This document shows positions 21,444 through 33,231 of a DNA stretch of 64,000 nucleotides, piece after piece. The notes beneath the pieces are model-generated. The model was not told the origin of the DNA, made no database searches, and saw nothing but the letters and a program-made list of their open reading frames with translations. Source of the DNA: Mesodorylaimus sp. YZB2_4 (Eukaryota > Nematoda > Enoplea > Dorylaimida > Dorylaimidae); the NCBI GenBank assembly GCA_030248295.1, contig JASANH010000863.1, forward strand, positions 248,001 to 312,000, read 5' to 3'. The translations under genes were made by a program, and so were the position numbers. Positions within the stretch are counted from its first letter, which is position 1. Each line of letters starts with the position of its first letter.

Positions 21444-22229
21444 TTTGGCAGATTAGGCGATGCGCTGAAACTGGTGTCATATACCCGCACGAATGTCCAA
21501 GGGCCCTGCTAAAGCTGAAATTCGGTCGTAGCGAAATGAATTTATATATTTGAGGACGAAACGAAAGCACAGGCAATGCGAATACAGCGCAACACACTCA
21601 CTTTTTCGAAGCTGCCTACGCGCGTGGGATATTGATAAGATAAGGGGTGTAAAAGAAGATTATTCCCCCTCGTGGAGAGGATAGATGCTTAAAGAATCAT
21701 CGACTGTGATTGGCAAGAATAAAACTACACCTTTTGCGATGATAAGAAGCCGTGACGCAAAACCGATTATTCCTACAAGGTCAATGTGACTCACCTTCCA
21801 AACTGTGCCATGGCACATAGAATATATGCAGGATTGTGCCTCATGCCGCCCAATGTCCTTTTCCAGCCAATGACCCGTTTGGCCAGAAAACTTCCTATTT
21901 CAGCCAAAATATTTTTTATAGATAGCCAAGCATTCCTAAAATAACGTGTTCACTGTAATGTCCTACTGCAATATGCGCTTATCGTTAGCTTATGAGCGAA
22001 TGAACCAAGTGATCCTGAATAAGCTTGATTTTCTTGCACCAAAACATGGCGAGGAGCATCTATGGGTTCCGTACCATCTCAAAAGTCCTATTCTGACTTT
22101 TTGTGAGTTCGCAAATCAGTGTCCGAATAAAAAAGCAGGATTCCGATTGCAGGGTTCATGATTTTTCAAAATTATAGTGCACTCCACTGAGAGACTATTC
22201 GGGAAATCTTTTAAAAATTTTTGTTGATT
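21444..22229. other. Intergenic, putative promoter of the membrane-protein gene
   Basis: No supported frame; nothing repetitive matched. Confidence 0.35.
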
Positions 22230-22545
22230 GGGCCACGTGACACCCCGCGGGCCATGGGGCTTCCAACCCGTATTGCGTATAGCCAGCCAGCAGTCATATT
22301 GTGATAAGCGAGGCCGTGAGGTGACCAGCTCACACGGCAGCTTCCTTCTGTGTGTTCTGTGTCTGTGTCTGTCTGTCCTTCTGTGTCTTTCGGTTCACAC
22401 GGGGCCATCCTGTGCCAGCACCAGCTTCCCAGGATGAAACTGGGCGAGAATGGTAGTACCTTCCCAGCTCGTGTTTCCTGATTCTCTACTCGTTCGGCGT
22501 GCGCCACTTGACGGTACCTGGTGAGTCGCCTAGAGCCAGGTGTGC
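22230..22545 (-). repeat. Divergent partial SINE
   Basis: Shares CCCGTATTGCGTATAGCCAGCCAGCAGTCA-type and GGTGAGTCGCC...GCAAGGCCAGCGA blocks with the full-length SINEs. The middle differs and includes a TGTGTCTGTGTCTGTCTG run. Confidence 0.5.
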
Positions 22546-22599
22546 AAGGCCAGCGACGGGCTTAAACTGCAGTATTCAGTAATATACTGTATGTGCATT

Positions 22600-23006
22600 T
22601 TTTAAAAAATTTTTGTGGGCCGTAGCCCGATTTGCCTTTAGCCAGCCAGCAATCAAACCTTATAAGCAGGGCTTGCGGGGACCGGCAGCAGCGTCTCTCT
22701 GCGTTTCTCTTATGGGAACGCACGCACGCAAGGGCATCCTGTACTGCACACCGGCTTCCTCTGATGATGGCGGGTGTTCGACAGCCGGACTGTCTCCTCG
22801 TTTGGCTTCCGTCTCTCCACTCGGAGCACCTCGGCGGTACCGGGTGAGTCACCCACCCACCCACGGCCTGGCGTGCAGTCAGCGAGGGTTTATGGATCAC
22901 AAACCGACCTCCGTCACCCGGGGATCGAACACGGGACGAGCACAGCCACTCGCACCCAAGCAATACGGAGAGACGAATTCCGGACTGCTGCACCACTGCG
23001 GCCGCA
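22600..23006 (-). mobile_element. Near full-length tRNA-derived SINE
   Basis: Minus orientation: right end GCACCACTGCGGCCGC (A-box side), B-box complement near 22920 (GGGGATCGAACACGGG), left T-rich tail. Ends and order agree with 43913-44313. Confidence 0.75.
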
Positions 23007-24217
23007 CTGTACATTAATGGATGCTTATAAAATTGTGACCATTATGCACTGATTGTCATGACCGATAATCGGATCAGTTTCAATCTGACCATTTTTAGAA
23101 TAGTCTGGGCATTTCGTCCTCGATTATGACTGCTGTTGGCATTTTGACTATTGTTGACAGAGTTGTGGGCGCGGGTGAAGGCATGCTAAGAGATTCAATC
23201 GGGACGCCATATAAGTAGGATCACTGACCGAAAAAATCTGGCTAAAAAGGACGCTGGCCCGAAGAAGATTCTGGCCAAAACGGATCGCTGGCTGAACTTG
23301 GATAGGCTCGTGAATAGCAGAGGTATAAAAAGTCAATCTATAAGATTTTCTATGCTCAATGTTAGAAAAAGTTTGCGACTAGTTTTCTTAGATATCGCAG
23401 CTTTCTTTGAATAATTTATCCCGATCTGCAGGTACAGTACCTCCAGATCGGTGCTTTTTATTAATGCAATTAATGTATAAATACTTTAGGTTCCGGCTTT
23501 TACAGTCTAACCAGTACCTGAACCAACTGGATCAGATGGTTATTTTCATCGCACCGAACCAGGACCAATAAACCACCAGTTTCTTGCAGTTACGCTCAAC
23601 AGCTTATTCGATTGCAGTGAAGAGCAAACCACACCACTTATCTCATGATACATACTCAGCGCGAAAACCTGAGATTTCGATGGTCATAAATGGCGGAGAC
23701 TGCAATTCAGTTCGCTTCGAGTTTGTGTGGTCTAGTTTCTGAATGTGACCTGAATTCACCGTGGCCTTTTAACTAATACCTTTTCTACTTGAGCTGCCTG
23801 TCATTGTCAGTGCGAAATGATGCAAGACACTCAAATGGGACGCAGCTTGGTGCCTGTTCAGCCACTTCGAAGCACCTAAGCACACACTCACCCACGTACA
23901 ACAGTGACGGCCAACACTGTTCTTGGGATTTCAGCCATGGCTATACGTGTGTGATCACATATGTATAGTATAGCAACAGTTTCACCAACATTCGCAGACG
24001 CGACGTTACTGTACTTCTGCATCCCCCATCGACTGTTTCAGGGCAGAGTTTCCATCATGGAAATATCATCTACGACCTTACGTATCTGCTGTTGGACGCA
24101 TCAAATCTGAGAACACGATCAAGCCTCCAACAAGCCTCACAGTTTGAGTATCTTTTACGATAAGCAAATAGTTACGGCTTTACGAATTTTTAAAATGGCA
24201 CCATCACAAAAGCAGAT
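23007..24217. other. Intergenic region downstream of SNX14
   Basis: No gene seen. It lies between the SINE and the SNX14 stop codon and presumably includes the SNX14 3' UTR nearest 24217. Confidence 0.4.
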
Positions 24218-27200
24218 TTAGGGAAATTCAGGAAATAGTTCTCGGGCTACGGCGTCCAACAAGACATAAAATAACTGCTTATTTAGTCTGGGACACTGTA
24301 AACAATCAAATATGAGTTTCAGTCCTCCATCGAAGCTCTCGACCCCAACGATTTGCTTTACCAAGCCGAACTCAGCCTCGAAATAAAGCTGGGCCAGCGC
24401 GAAAGCATTCTCTTTCCGTTTCAATCGGGCATCCTCTTCATTTTCAGCTTCTTCATCCTCGCCACCAAATACCAGATCACGTAATGCATGGATGACCATA
24501 GTTACTCTTTGCTCGTGCATGGCTGTTTCCAACTGTTGGCGTAAATATTTCGAGACATAACTATCGAAACTTCGTCTAACTAAGCTACGAGCCGCGACAA
24601 ATAATGTCCATGGCAAATGTGGAATATGAAATATTTTATGAGCCAGGAAAATCAAAGCGTCGTAAACGCCTTTCACAACACATTGATCATGAGAGAGCGA
24701 CCCGCTGGACCCGAGAATACCCTCCAATGTTCCGAGCGATGCTGATGATGATCTCGCCATCAGATCAAAATTATTTTTGTACTGCGTCCCATAAAGCTTG
24801 TCCTGAAAGAATAAAAACCTGATTCTGTTTTTGTGAGCAGCTAAATACAGCTAAGTTATAAAAATGCTGTTTCAAAACTGTTAAACAGCAGCAAATTTGA
24901 AAAGTCACCTTCTGGATATGATACGAAGAGCAAGCGAGATGGTATAAGCGAGCAACTCACTCTGCTCTGCAAATGTCTCGACTAGGTCCTACAGTTCATG
25001 TACGGGCATAAAAAAGGGTACATCCTGGGCTTGGTTCGCTGAATGGTTTCAAGGCCCAGTGCCTGTTTTGCCCCAACTAGCAGAATCTCATGATCAAGCA
25101 TATTTTACCCCATCACTGAGGTAATGAATTCGCGGGCAGGTACCGTGCTTTTTGTAAGAGAAAACCTTCTTCGGTAAAAGTTGAATTCAGAGAGAACAAA
25201 ATTGCAGAAACTTGCGTATATGCAGCCCCCTTACGAATAGAATAGCATCCTGTGCATGCTGTATCAGACAGCAGCATCGCTAAAGGACAAGGGTTAAATC
25301 CTTGGCCATCCTAGGGCCCCAGCCACAGGATCGAGCCCTCGCAGTCCACGACAGCTCGCGTATAGTTTACATACTACTCCAACACACACAGGAGCTGTTT
25401 AGACTAACAATCTGGAGAGAGGTCGCACGTGGAAAACAAGGAGGTTCTGATGGGCCTAGTATTGACTTGTCTAGAATGCAATTCAGACCAGGAACTCGAT
25501 ACCAGTTACCACCCGCTGCCCGCCACCCAAACCAGCCACTAGACCTCGATCTCCTCTCTCGTCAGTCTCGTGCCTGGCCCTGACTTTGAAGAGACAGACC
25601 AGTTCTCCGAACCAGTGCACTGATGGGTGCAGATAAGGTATCCAAGCCTGTTACAAGGGCCGACAGGAGGATGGCCCTAAGCGCGGGCTCTCAGACTGTT
25701 GATCAGCAGTACCACTGTAGTGTAACAGGCGTGGATATCTTATCTGCGCCCATCAGTGCCATGGTTCAGGAATCGGTCTGCCTATCCTATAGGTCAGGGC
25801 CAGACACGAGGCCTACAGCTCAATAAAGGCTGAGAGACTGATCAAGCATCGGGCGGTGACTGGTCTTCAGTTCCTGGGCTGAATTGCATTCCAGGCAAGT
25901 TGGTACTAGGCCCCTCAGAACCTCGCTGACGGCCGCTCTTTGACGGGCCTAGTGTGTGGTTAGTAATAAACTGCGTGGGATTGTTCCTGCGGCTTGAGTC
26001 TTCCTCTGGCAAGGCCTAGTTCACCCTGGGGCAAGCCAAGCATTCTAGTAGTTCCATAAATACATTTCAGATATATAAACATATTTTTGGGTAATAAATT
26101 TCAGACAGCTTTCGTTTAGAAGAATGCTCTTTTCGTATCAATCATTAAACTATAGACACATTTGATAAATTCAGGTTTTTGCAGTCCGTTCAAATATATG
26201 CTCCTTATGTGCAATACTATCTGTTAATTCACAGCCAGCAGCTTCTATTTAGGTCAATGGCAAATACACCTACTCTACTTCCACTAAAGAAATGTATCCT
26301 ATGAAAATCCTGCTCTCCAAAGTGCTACTCGCAAGAAAACTAACTGTATAACTTACGGACCTACAATAGTTTATAATTTTCATACTGTAGTAACTATAAT
26401 ATACGTATTCTTGATAGGGACAGGTCGGGATCACATTTTTCAGGATCAGGGTAATCCTGATCAGGATCGGGAACGAGATCGGGATTGTTTGCATTTTTCG
26501 GTTTTTTGCCTGTGAGCCTATTTTTCTCACTGAAGCACACTTTAGTCATCCAGGTTTTTTGAAGCTTTTTCTTGGGCCGATTTTCAATCATTATACATAC
26601 AGTAAGCTGAAATTGATCAGAACATTTGCAGTTTCGATACGCATCCAGCAAGGTCAGCCTCGGTTTGAGCAAAATCAGTGTGGCTATCGTTATCATCGAT
26701 TTGAGCTGATGTTGCTGTTGCCCTTCATCGCTACTGCTGCTACTGCTCCACCGAGTTTACCTAGCTTGATTATGCCTACATACATACACGCAGAATCCCG
26801 ATGCCTCAATCTCGGGATCCCCACCTATCCCTGATTCTTGGTAAATCATTCTCACCTGAAAAGCTCTTGAAGCAGACGCTCCTCCAGTAGTAGCCACTGG
26901 GAACGGTGATGTACGACCGACGGGGTTAGGTGATGCTCGTCCACCATTTTCTGGCACTTTTAATTCATTGTTGCCTGGTGCCTGTATTTTGGAAACTGAG
27001 TTGACCAGCGATTGTAGAAACGAGGTCAAATTTTGTCCGCGTTCTCGAGCCAACTTTCCTGGCATTTTCCTCATAACTTTGAACGGATCTGGCAAGAAGC
27101 TGGCCGTCAATTCGTTGCGCGATGTAAGGAATGCGTGCAATAGTTCGGAACCCTTCAATGCTGGATTGTGCAATAAACGCTTCAGAAACTGATCAAACAC

Positions 27201-30062
27201 GGGTCGTTGACTTTCGATAAAAGCACGACTTTTGTTGTTGAACGTTTTTTTAGGCGGTAATGGAAATCCTCCCAGGACTGGTTCGCCGTGGAATTCGACC
27301 AGTTTACTTTCCAAGACATAGAATTCCCTATATCGACGATCAGTGCACCAACGGCGCGATGCCTCCGTGACTTCCACTTCTATCACATAAACGTACATTG
27401 TACGACCAGTTTGCGGATCGCGACGTGGTTCGATCCTTGGCAGCGATGCTCTCCATTGACTCAAATCTCGAGGGGCTACCATGATCGGGCCCGCATCGGA
27501 GACACTGGTCTGCTGTTGCACAACGACCACTTCTTCATCCGATCCTGATGCCGAACTGGATGTTGAACCAGAGAGTGCCCCACCGCCAGCACTGTTCGTG
27601 TTGCTGATAGCATCTTCCGCCAATTCTTTCGATAGTGATCGTTTTTCAGCCAATAATGGGCCGATACTACCCAAAATCTCTGCCCCCATATTCAATCCAC
27701 TATCCGCACCCAGGCCACTCTCGATGTCTTCTTGACTTCTCGACGCGCAAATCATTTCCATGAATTTTGCTGATTGACAAAACGGTGTGACATATCGCCA
27801 CTGTAATTGCTGATACATGATTTGATACGCTCGTTCGATGAGTTGACCAATCATGGTAATGGCTTGATCGGGGCCAGCTTCCACCCCTAATTTCATATCT
27901 TGCGCCAAACTTGGCGGAATAACATCGTCGCCTAATTTATCAGGGGCACCTTCGTGCAAATAATTTCGATACAATTCCCACGATTGCCAGTGCAAATGAG
28001 AAACGTCTTCTCGCGTTAGAGTGCGACCATTATGTAGCTGTTCCTAAAATACACAAGTACTCAAGAACGGATAGTGAGTATAAGTTGTGTTTTCAGCTCG
28101 ATGTCTCAGGGGGAGACACAATCCACAAATAGTCTAAACCCCGATTCATCTACAGCAGCATACCTGAATATCATGAGCCGATAAAATAAATTGAAGCCAA
28201 TTCATTGGTGCATTCACCGATTTTACATAATTCATAAACATATACAGCACTGGTGGGTCTCGAATAATTTCCGATAATTTGATTTGGAACACAACCGTAT
28301 CGGATAAAGAATTCGGATTTTTATCATCGACAAATCGACTGAGCAAAATTACTTGCTCCGACAATTCACCATCGAATGTACGCATAGGAAGGGGATCGAA
28401 AAATAATTCTAATAATCGATTAATTACATGTGGATCAGCCACAGCATCGACGGCTGGTAAACACACTTCAAATGTCAAAAGTTCACGAAGGAATGTAAGT
28501 GTGGTGGGGGATATCGATTTGTCAGCGCACCGTGAAATAATATATTCGACTAATCGTTTCAAATAAGACAATTCTGATGTTCTTGAACGCATGGCAGGAT
28601 GTAAAAGTTTCGTTGACGACATTCGTTCCAAAACGAATTGTTCCAAATCGTCTAAATGCAAAACGGTTTTCCTCAAGTTTTGTATTAAAACATGCTGGAA
28701 AAAGGAGGTTGAAACTGATTGTAGAGATTAAACATTGCTTTAACTACGAATGAAAGGCAAGGTGATCGCATCATTTCAAGCCCTGTCGAGCGAATCCGCA
28801 GGATTACTCAGATAAACTCACGCTAGTAAACTCTGGCTGGGAACATCAATAGGATTAGTAAGCTGCAGTCTCAAGAAGAACTGGCTGCGGTGAAATTCTG
28901 CGCAATGTACAGCAAACTACCATTGCATGAAAATGTGGATATACAGGATAAACAAACTTTACACTTGCGAGGAGAACTCATCTTGGCGCTTTTCCTCGCG
29001 ATTGTAAAGTTGTCCAGATGTTCTTTACATAAACGGACGCAACTTTATCACCCCTTAATTCTGCAGTACTTGGTGCAAACTGCTTCAGAAAACAGTTCGC
29101 AAGTGCGCCATAGAAGTGTAGTTTAATGGTTTACACAAAGGACATCCCATCATCTCAACCACACCACTGACAACTTACCTAGCGATTCCGAATGTTGTCG
29201 TTTCACATCAGCGTACACAGCCGCATGATTCACGGCGATTGGTAGGATCTCGTCCAAAATTACATGCGTCAAATCGATAGTCCGCAAACGGCCGAAACAT
29301 TGACATAAAGCATATCGAATATGAGCTCGTAATTGGTTGATAAATGCCTTATCCTCGCGACTGATCAACATTTCGTACCAGTTTTCCACAAAAGTTTTTA
29401 TTGTTAAATCAAAAAACTCTTGTAAAGCGTCATCCACGACTTTTGGTATTTTTGGACCTAACGCACCACTTGTGATAGTGTAAACTGAATTTGCGCAACT
29501 TGATCCGCCTCGCTTGCAATGTTCCGAACCACAAACGACACACACGGCTGATATCGAAGTTGACGATGATGAGCTGCTGTTCGATACTTGATGACGATCG
29601 CGATATCGCCGACGTCGACGACACGGATTACGATTGGCCGCCAGAGACGATGACAATGCGAAAATATCTGGAACACCGTCGGCGTAACGCAAGAAATAAT
29701 CACTGATTATGTAACCAATAAATAGCACAGCTAGCGACAGTAAACGGAACCACCAACTAAAATTTATGAAAGAACATTAGCACTTTTGATTTAGATTTTA
29801 TAAAACTGCGCTGAGCCAATGTATAAATTATGATTTCAGGTCCTTTTCTAAAATATGTGAAAGCATCTGGTGTGTGATTTTTCGATTGAAGTCTTAGAAA
29901 CGGAAAAAATTTAAACCCTAACTTACATACAGTACAGAACAGACAGGACAGAAAATCTGTGGACTTTATTCGTGGACTTTAGTCTGTGTCTTACCTCCAT
30001 TGTAAAATAGCAACAAATACCACTATTGAACCGCCAATTACCCCGTATAAGAATGCAGACAT
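24218..30062 (-). CDS. SNX14: Sorting nexin-14 (PXA-RGS-PX-nexin C), five exons
   Basis: Exons read on the minus strand: 30062-29995, 29756-29179, 28694-28164, 28043-26856, 24802-24218, about 982 codons (human SNX14 is 946 aa). Two N-terminal membrane segments (SAFLYGVIGGSIVVFVAIL and FRLLSLAVLFIGYIISDYF) anchor it, as in the ER/lipid-droplet contact protein SNX14. Next come a CVVCGSEHCKR pair shared with the vertebrate protein, the PXA domain (ending in SELSYLKRLVEYI and LPAVDAVADPHVINRLLELF), an RGS-like domain across exons 3-4, a PX domain (RRYREFYVLESKLVEFHG, residues about 585-690) and the nexin C domain in exon 5 ending NKQLFYVLLDAVARELFPEF. SNX13 and SNX25 share the layout but match less well. 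The exon 2 to 3 junction is out of phase as read, so one small exon or a different donor is missing from the model. Confidence 0.9.
25290..26045. repeat. Foldback (large inverted repeat) in the last SNX14 intron
   Basis: Left and right halves are reverse complements around about 25680: GGTTCTGATGGGCCTAGT, GAATGCAATTCAGACCAGG and GCACTGATGGGTGCAGATAA on the left pair with ACTAGGCCCCTCAGAACC, CCTGGGCTGAATTGCATTC and TTATCTGCGCCCATCAGTGC on the right. Arms are roughly 370 bp. No transposase frame inside. Confidence 0.8.
26540..26840 (+). repeat. Dispersed repeat, copy in the SNX14 intron
   Basis: ACTTTAGTCATCCAGGTTTT ... AGCAAGGTCAGCCT ... GTTGCTGTTGCC ... GCAGAATCCCGATGCCTCAA recurs at 52677-53165. 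This copy has no MITE at the site occupied in the other one, so it records the empty site. Confidence 0.7.
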
Positions 30063-33000
30063 ATCTAATTTTTCAGAAAAACAGAAAAATACGCAAAAAC
30101 TTTTTCCTAATTAATAATAAATAATACACGGCGATGCCTTATTTGGGTGCTAGAGGAATATGGCGCATTATTAGCAGCCTTTTTTTGGCCACACGCCATG
30201 TCGTGACGCGTGAAGGAGTCGACTGCCTACTGCGATGAAGCGGGAAATTTAAAAACATTGGAAGAATTGTAGACCAATTATCACCCAACCGACCACTGAC
30301 GCCTTTCATTATAATGCCGCCGAGCAATCCTAAGCGCTTCAAACTGTTTCTTTACACTTTCTTGACTACGCTGCTTTTTTATTCGCTCTTTACACTAGCC
30401 TTTGCCTGCCTGACATCTCTGCTCCAGCTGGAAATAATTTTCTTTACGATGGTGGCTAGAGATCTTACTTTTGCCTCTTTACACTATGACTCTTTGTTGT
30501 CCGGCTGTTACTTGGATTTTGCAGTTTGCGTCTTCATGCCAGTTTGAAACTTCAAACCTATCACGTGTTTTTCGACTTTCTGCACGCTGCACGCTCGCAT
30601 TGATTGCACATCATACACTCATTTAGTTCACTCATGGCAGCAAAACGTACAATGCAGTCAGCTGACTAGTCTAGCTCCGGCTGCTTTCTTGCTCCCTAGC
30701 CTTGGCGTAAGATAGGCCAAGGTGAGGTCTGAGGGGCGCTCGATTACGACAGCTTTCTATTTCTATCGTCCACTGCTCGTTCACAACGCAATCTTTTTAA
30801 ACCAGCTGGGCTAAAGTCGGAGCTACACAACATCGAGCGCAGTGCACTCTTCTTTGACAAGCGTTGCAGCTTCGAACTATCGACGTGGCCGAGGCGAGCT
30901 AGTTCGTGCCAGAAATTATGATCCACTAGGACGACGACGCAACCAGCATCCAAGCTATACGTAGCTGTTCATATATGTACTATGTGTATAGTTACTCGCC
31001 TTCGCGCCAGCCAGCTCCAACCGCCAGCCGATCTCTGTGCGAGGGGGGGAGCTGAAGCACAGTGCGGCCGTCGGCACGGACGCGATTTCAATAATGGCGC
31101 GAGATCAATGGAGAACGGTTGTGCAACGATGTTGAGCAAGAACCTTGTTTCGCGTGCTTTAACAACTGCCACTGCGAAACTCGTACCAAGCACGTCTCCA
31201 GCAACTCCTTACGAACTGAAGAAGAATTTTTAAAGCACAATTTGAAATAACACCATAAGGTAACTAAATTTTTTTGTTGGTCTTTGAAAAAGATTAAGTT
31301 TAGGAATTTTTCAGTGCCTTGAGCACGGATCTCCCAGGAAGCTGATGCCTTCCTTCTGCCCCTCTCCCCAGGCTTAGACGAGTCTTTTTGCAAACTAGGA
31401 AGAAAGTAGAGATTGTTTTGTGCTTGAAATCAGTCTTGGTTTTGAAAGCCTTTTACACTCTTCTAGACATCATCGCCATTTAGCACTGCTGACTTAAGCC
31501 GTATCGTACTCATCAACAGTGTATATCCGGCTAATATATTCATGAATCCATGTGCCTGGCACGTTTTCTCGTGGACTTTTTTATCATATTTGTTCCGCCC
31601 AGTTGTTTGCACCCTTATATGAATGTTGAGCACCGTGCCAAGTAGAGCCAGTCGTCAGTTTTTTTAGTGTCTGCATACTTTGCCAAGTTTTCAAAAATTC
31701 TGTGCATCAAGCTAGGAACGGAGTTTTGGTGGAAATCTTTCTCTTTTTGTGCCTTTATTTTTCTTGCTTGCTAGGAAGTAAGTTTAGCACGCAACCACGT
31801 GCCAACTCTCGGACACGCAATCCTCAGTTCGATCGCCAGAATCGACCACTGAGCGAAGCGGACACCCAACATGCTAACAACGAGCGCGATGTCCTAGGCT
31901 AGCACGAGAGAAAAGCAGATTGCAGTTTCGAACAGATTTAATAGCAGCTGTGTGGAATCACGTGGTTTCTAGAAATAGCGACAGAATGCATGAAAAGGAT
32001 TGCCTTTGTGTTTGAACAGGCTCAGATTGTTGGCTGTGAAAAATAGTGAAGAATTTGAATGATAACATCATGGTGAAATAATAGATGAGGTTTTTCAAGG
32101 TTTTGCTTATGAACCTGCAAACTTGAAAATGCTATTCACGATTTCTCGTTATTTGTCATCAAGAATGTAAAACTGATGCGAGCTAAAAACTCCCCTACTT
32201 CTTGCGATTTTGCTTCGCCTGGGCTTGGAAGCTTTTTAAAACCGCGACCGCACTGAAAGTTTAAAAACCCAAACAGCTGCATTATTTCCGAAATATATGA
32301 AGGTTGTGGCTACAATAATGATTATTTCAGTCTCAAAAACCAACAGTTCACTTTGTGAGTAAGAGCCGACAAATTTTTAAACTAGTCCCAGTTTTGGATT
32401 TATGCTCCTCGTCCTCCTTCGCTCACGATCAGTTTGGCACGAGTTAGGCCTGTTTTGGTATTCCATTGTGCTGACTAGGTACTGCGTCGGCTTCATATAA
32501 AAGCTAGTTTCCTTGGCACCATTTTCGCATTGAGGAACGCACAATACATTTCATCCTGTTGAGCTCATTTAAGTTATATGGAACACAAATTTAGGCCACC
32601 AAGCAGGTTCTCGTTTTCATCAACAAGTATCGCACATTTTTCAAAATCCACCCACATTTCTCATTCGACCACAACCGAAAAACATCTGATTCAAACTGAG
32701 TCAGCTGGGAATTTTGAAAACTCACAAAAAGCTTTTTTGTTGAGCTGGCAATTTTTGAAAGCGCCGAGACGGCTTTAAAACTTGAACAAAGCAAACAACC
32801 TTTGCGCTATCTGCGTCGCTCGAGTTCAGAAAGGTTGTTCATTTTTGAATTGTGTTAGCGAGGGTACAAAAAAAAGAACTTTACCGTCCGCTAGAAAAGA
32901 ACTTTCTGGCGCGAAATTCAAAGCTATATTTGAGAAGCAAAAACAAGATTAGGAGAGCCAGCAGGCAGACGGGCATTTCGATAAGGGGCACTCTAGAGGG

Positions 33001-33068
33001 AACAGGCACAAACGTGTATGTTGATAAGAAATGCTGATATATCGGCTACATATGGTTTAATATTTCAG
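30063..33068. other. Region upstream of SNX14, no gene identified
   Basis: The part next to 30062 should contain the SNX14 promoter and 5' UTR. A 77-codon hydrophobic frame at 30314-30547 and a frame at 30982-31233 with a mitochondrial-presequence-like start (LSKNLVSRALTTATAKL) have no further support. Confidence 0.35.
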
Positions 33069-33231
33069 TAACCCCATTGATCTCTCATCATTATTCCTGC
33101 TGGACCTTCTGGTGGTCTGCCCATCACTCGAATGTCCGGCAGCCCTGTTACCTAGGTTGGAACCCCATCAGGCTTTGCAACAGCATGTCCTGCGGATAAT
33201 GGCGGAGCAGAGAAACGAAATGATGGAAAAA
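33069..33231 (+). other. Candidate isolated exon
   Basis: Between a TATTTCAG acceptor and a GTATGA donor lie 163 bp open in one frame (NPIDLSSLFLLDLLVVC, CPAALLPRLEPHQALQQHVL, MAEQRNEMMEK), protein-like and better than its surroundings. No neighbouring exon was found, so this is weak. Confidence 0.25.

Noticed and set aside
22240-23010. Protein-coding gene on either strand (134-150-codon ORFs)
   Set aside because: The ORFs fall entirely within SINE copies and recur with them.
26968-27735. Plus-strand ORFs opposite SNX14 exon 4
   Set aside because: Shadows of the real minus-strand exon, whose protein matches SNX14 throughout.
28890-29126. Plus-strand ORF in the SNX14 intron
   Set aside because: No family match, opposite strand to a gene, no splice context.
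30314-30547. 77-codon hydrophobic frame upstream of SNX14
   Set aside because: Looks like a TM protein but lies in a pyrimidine-rich patch of the probable SNX14 promoter, with no splice or family support.
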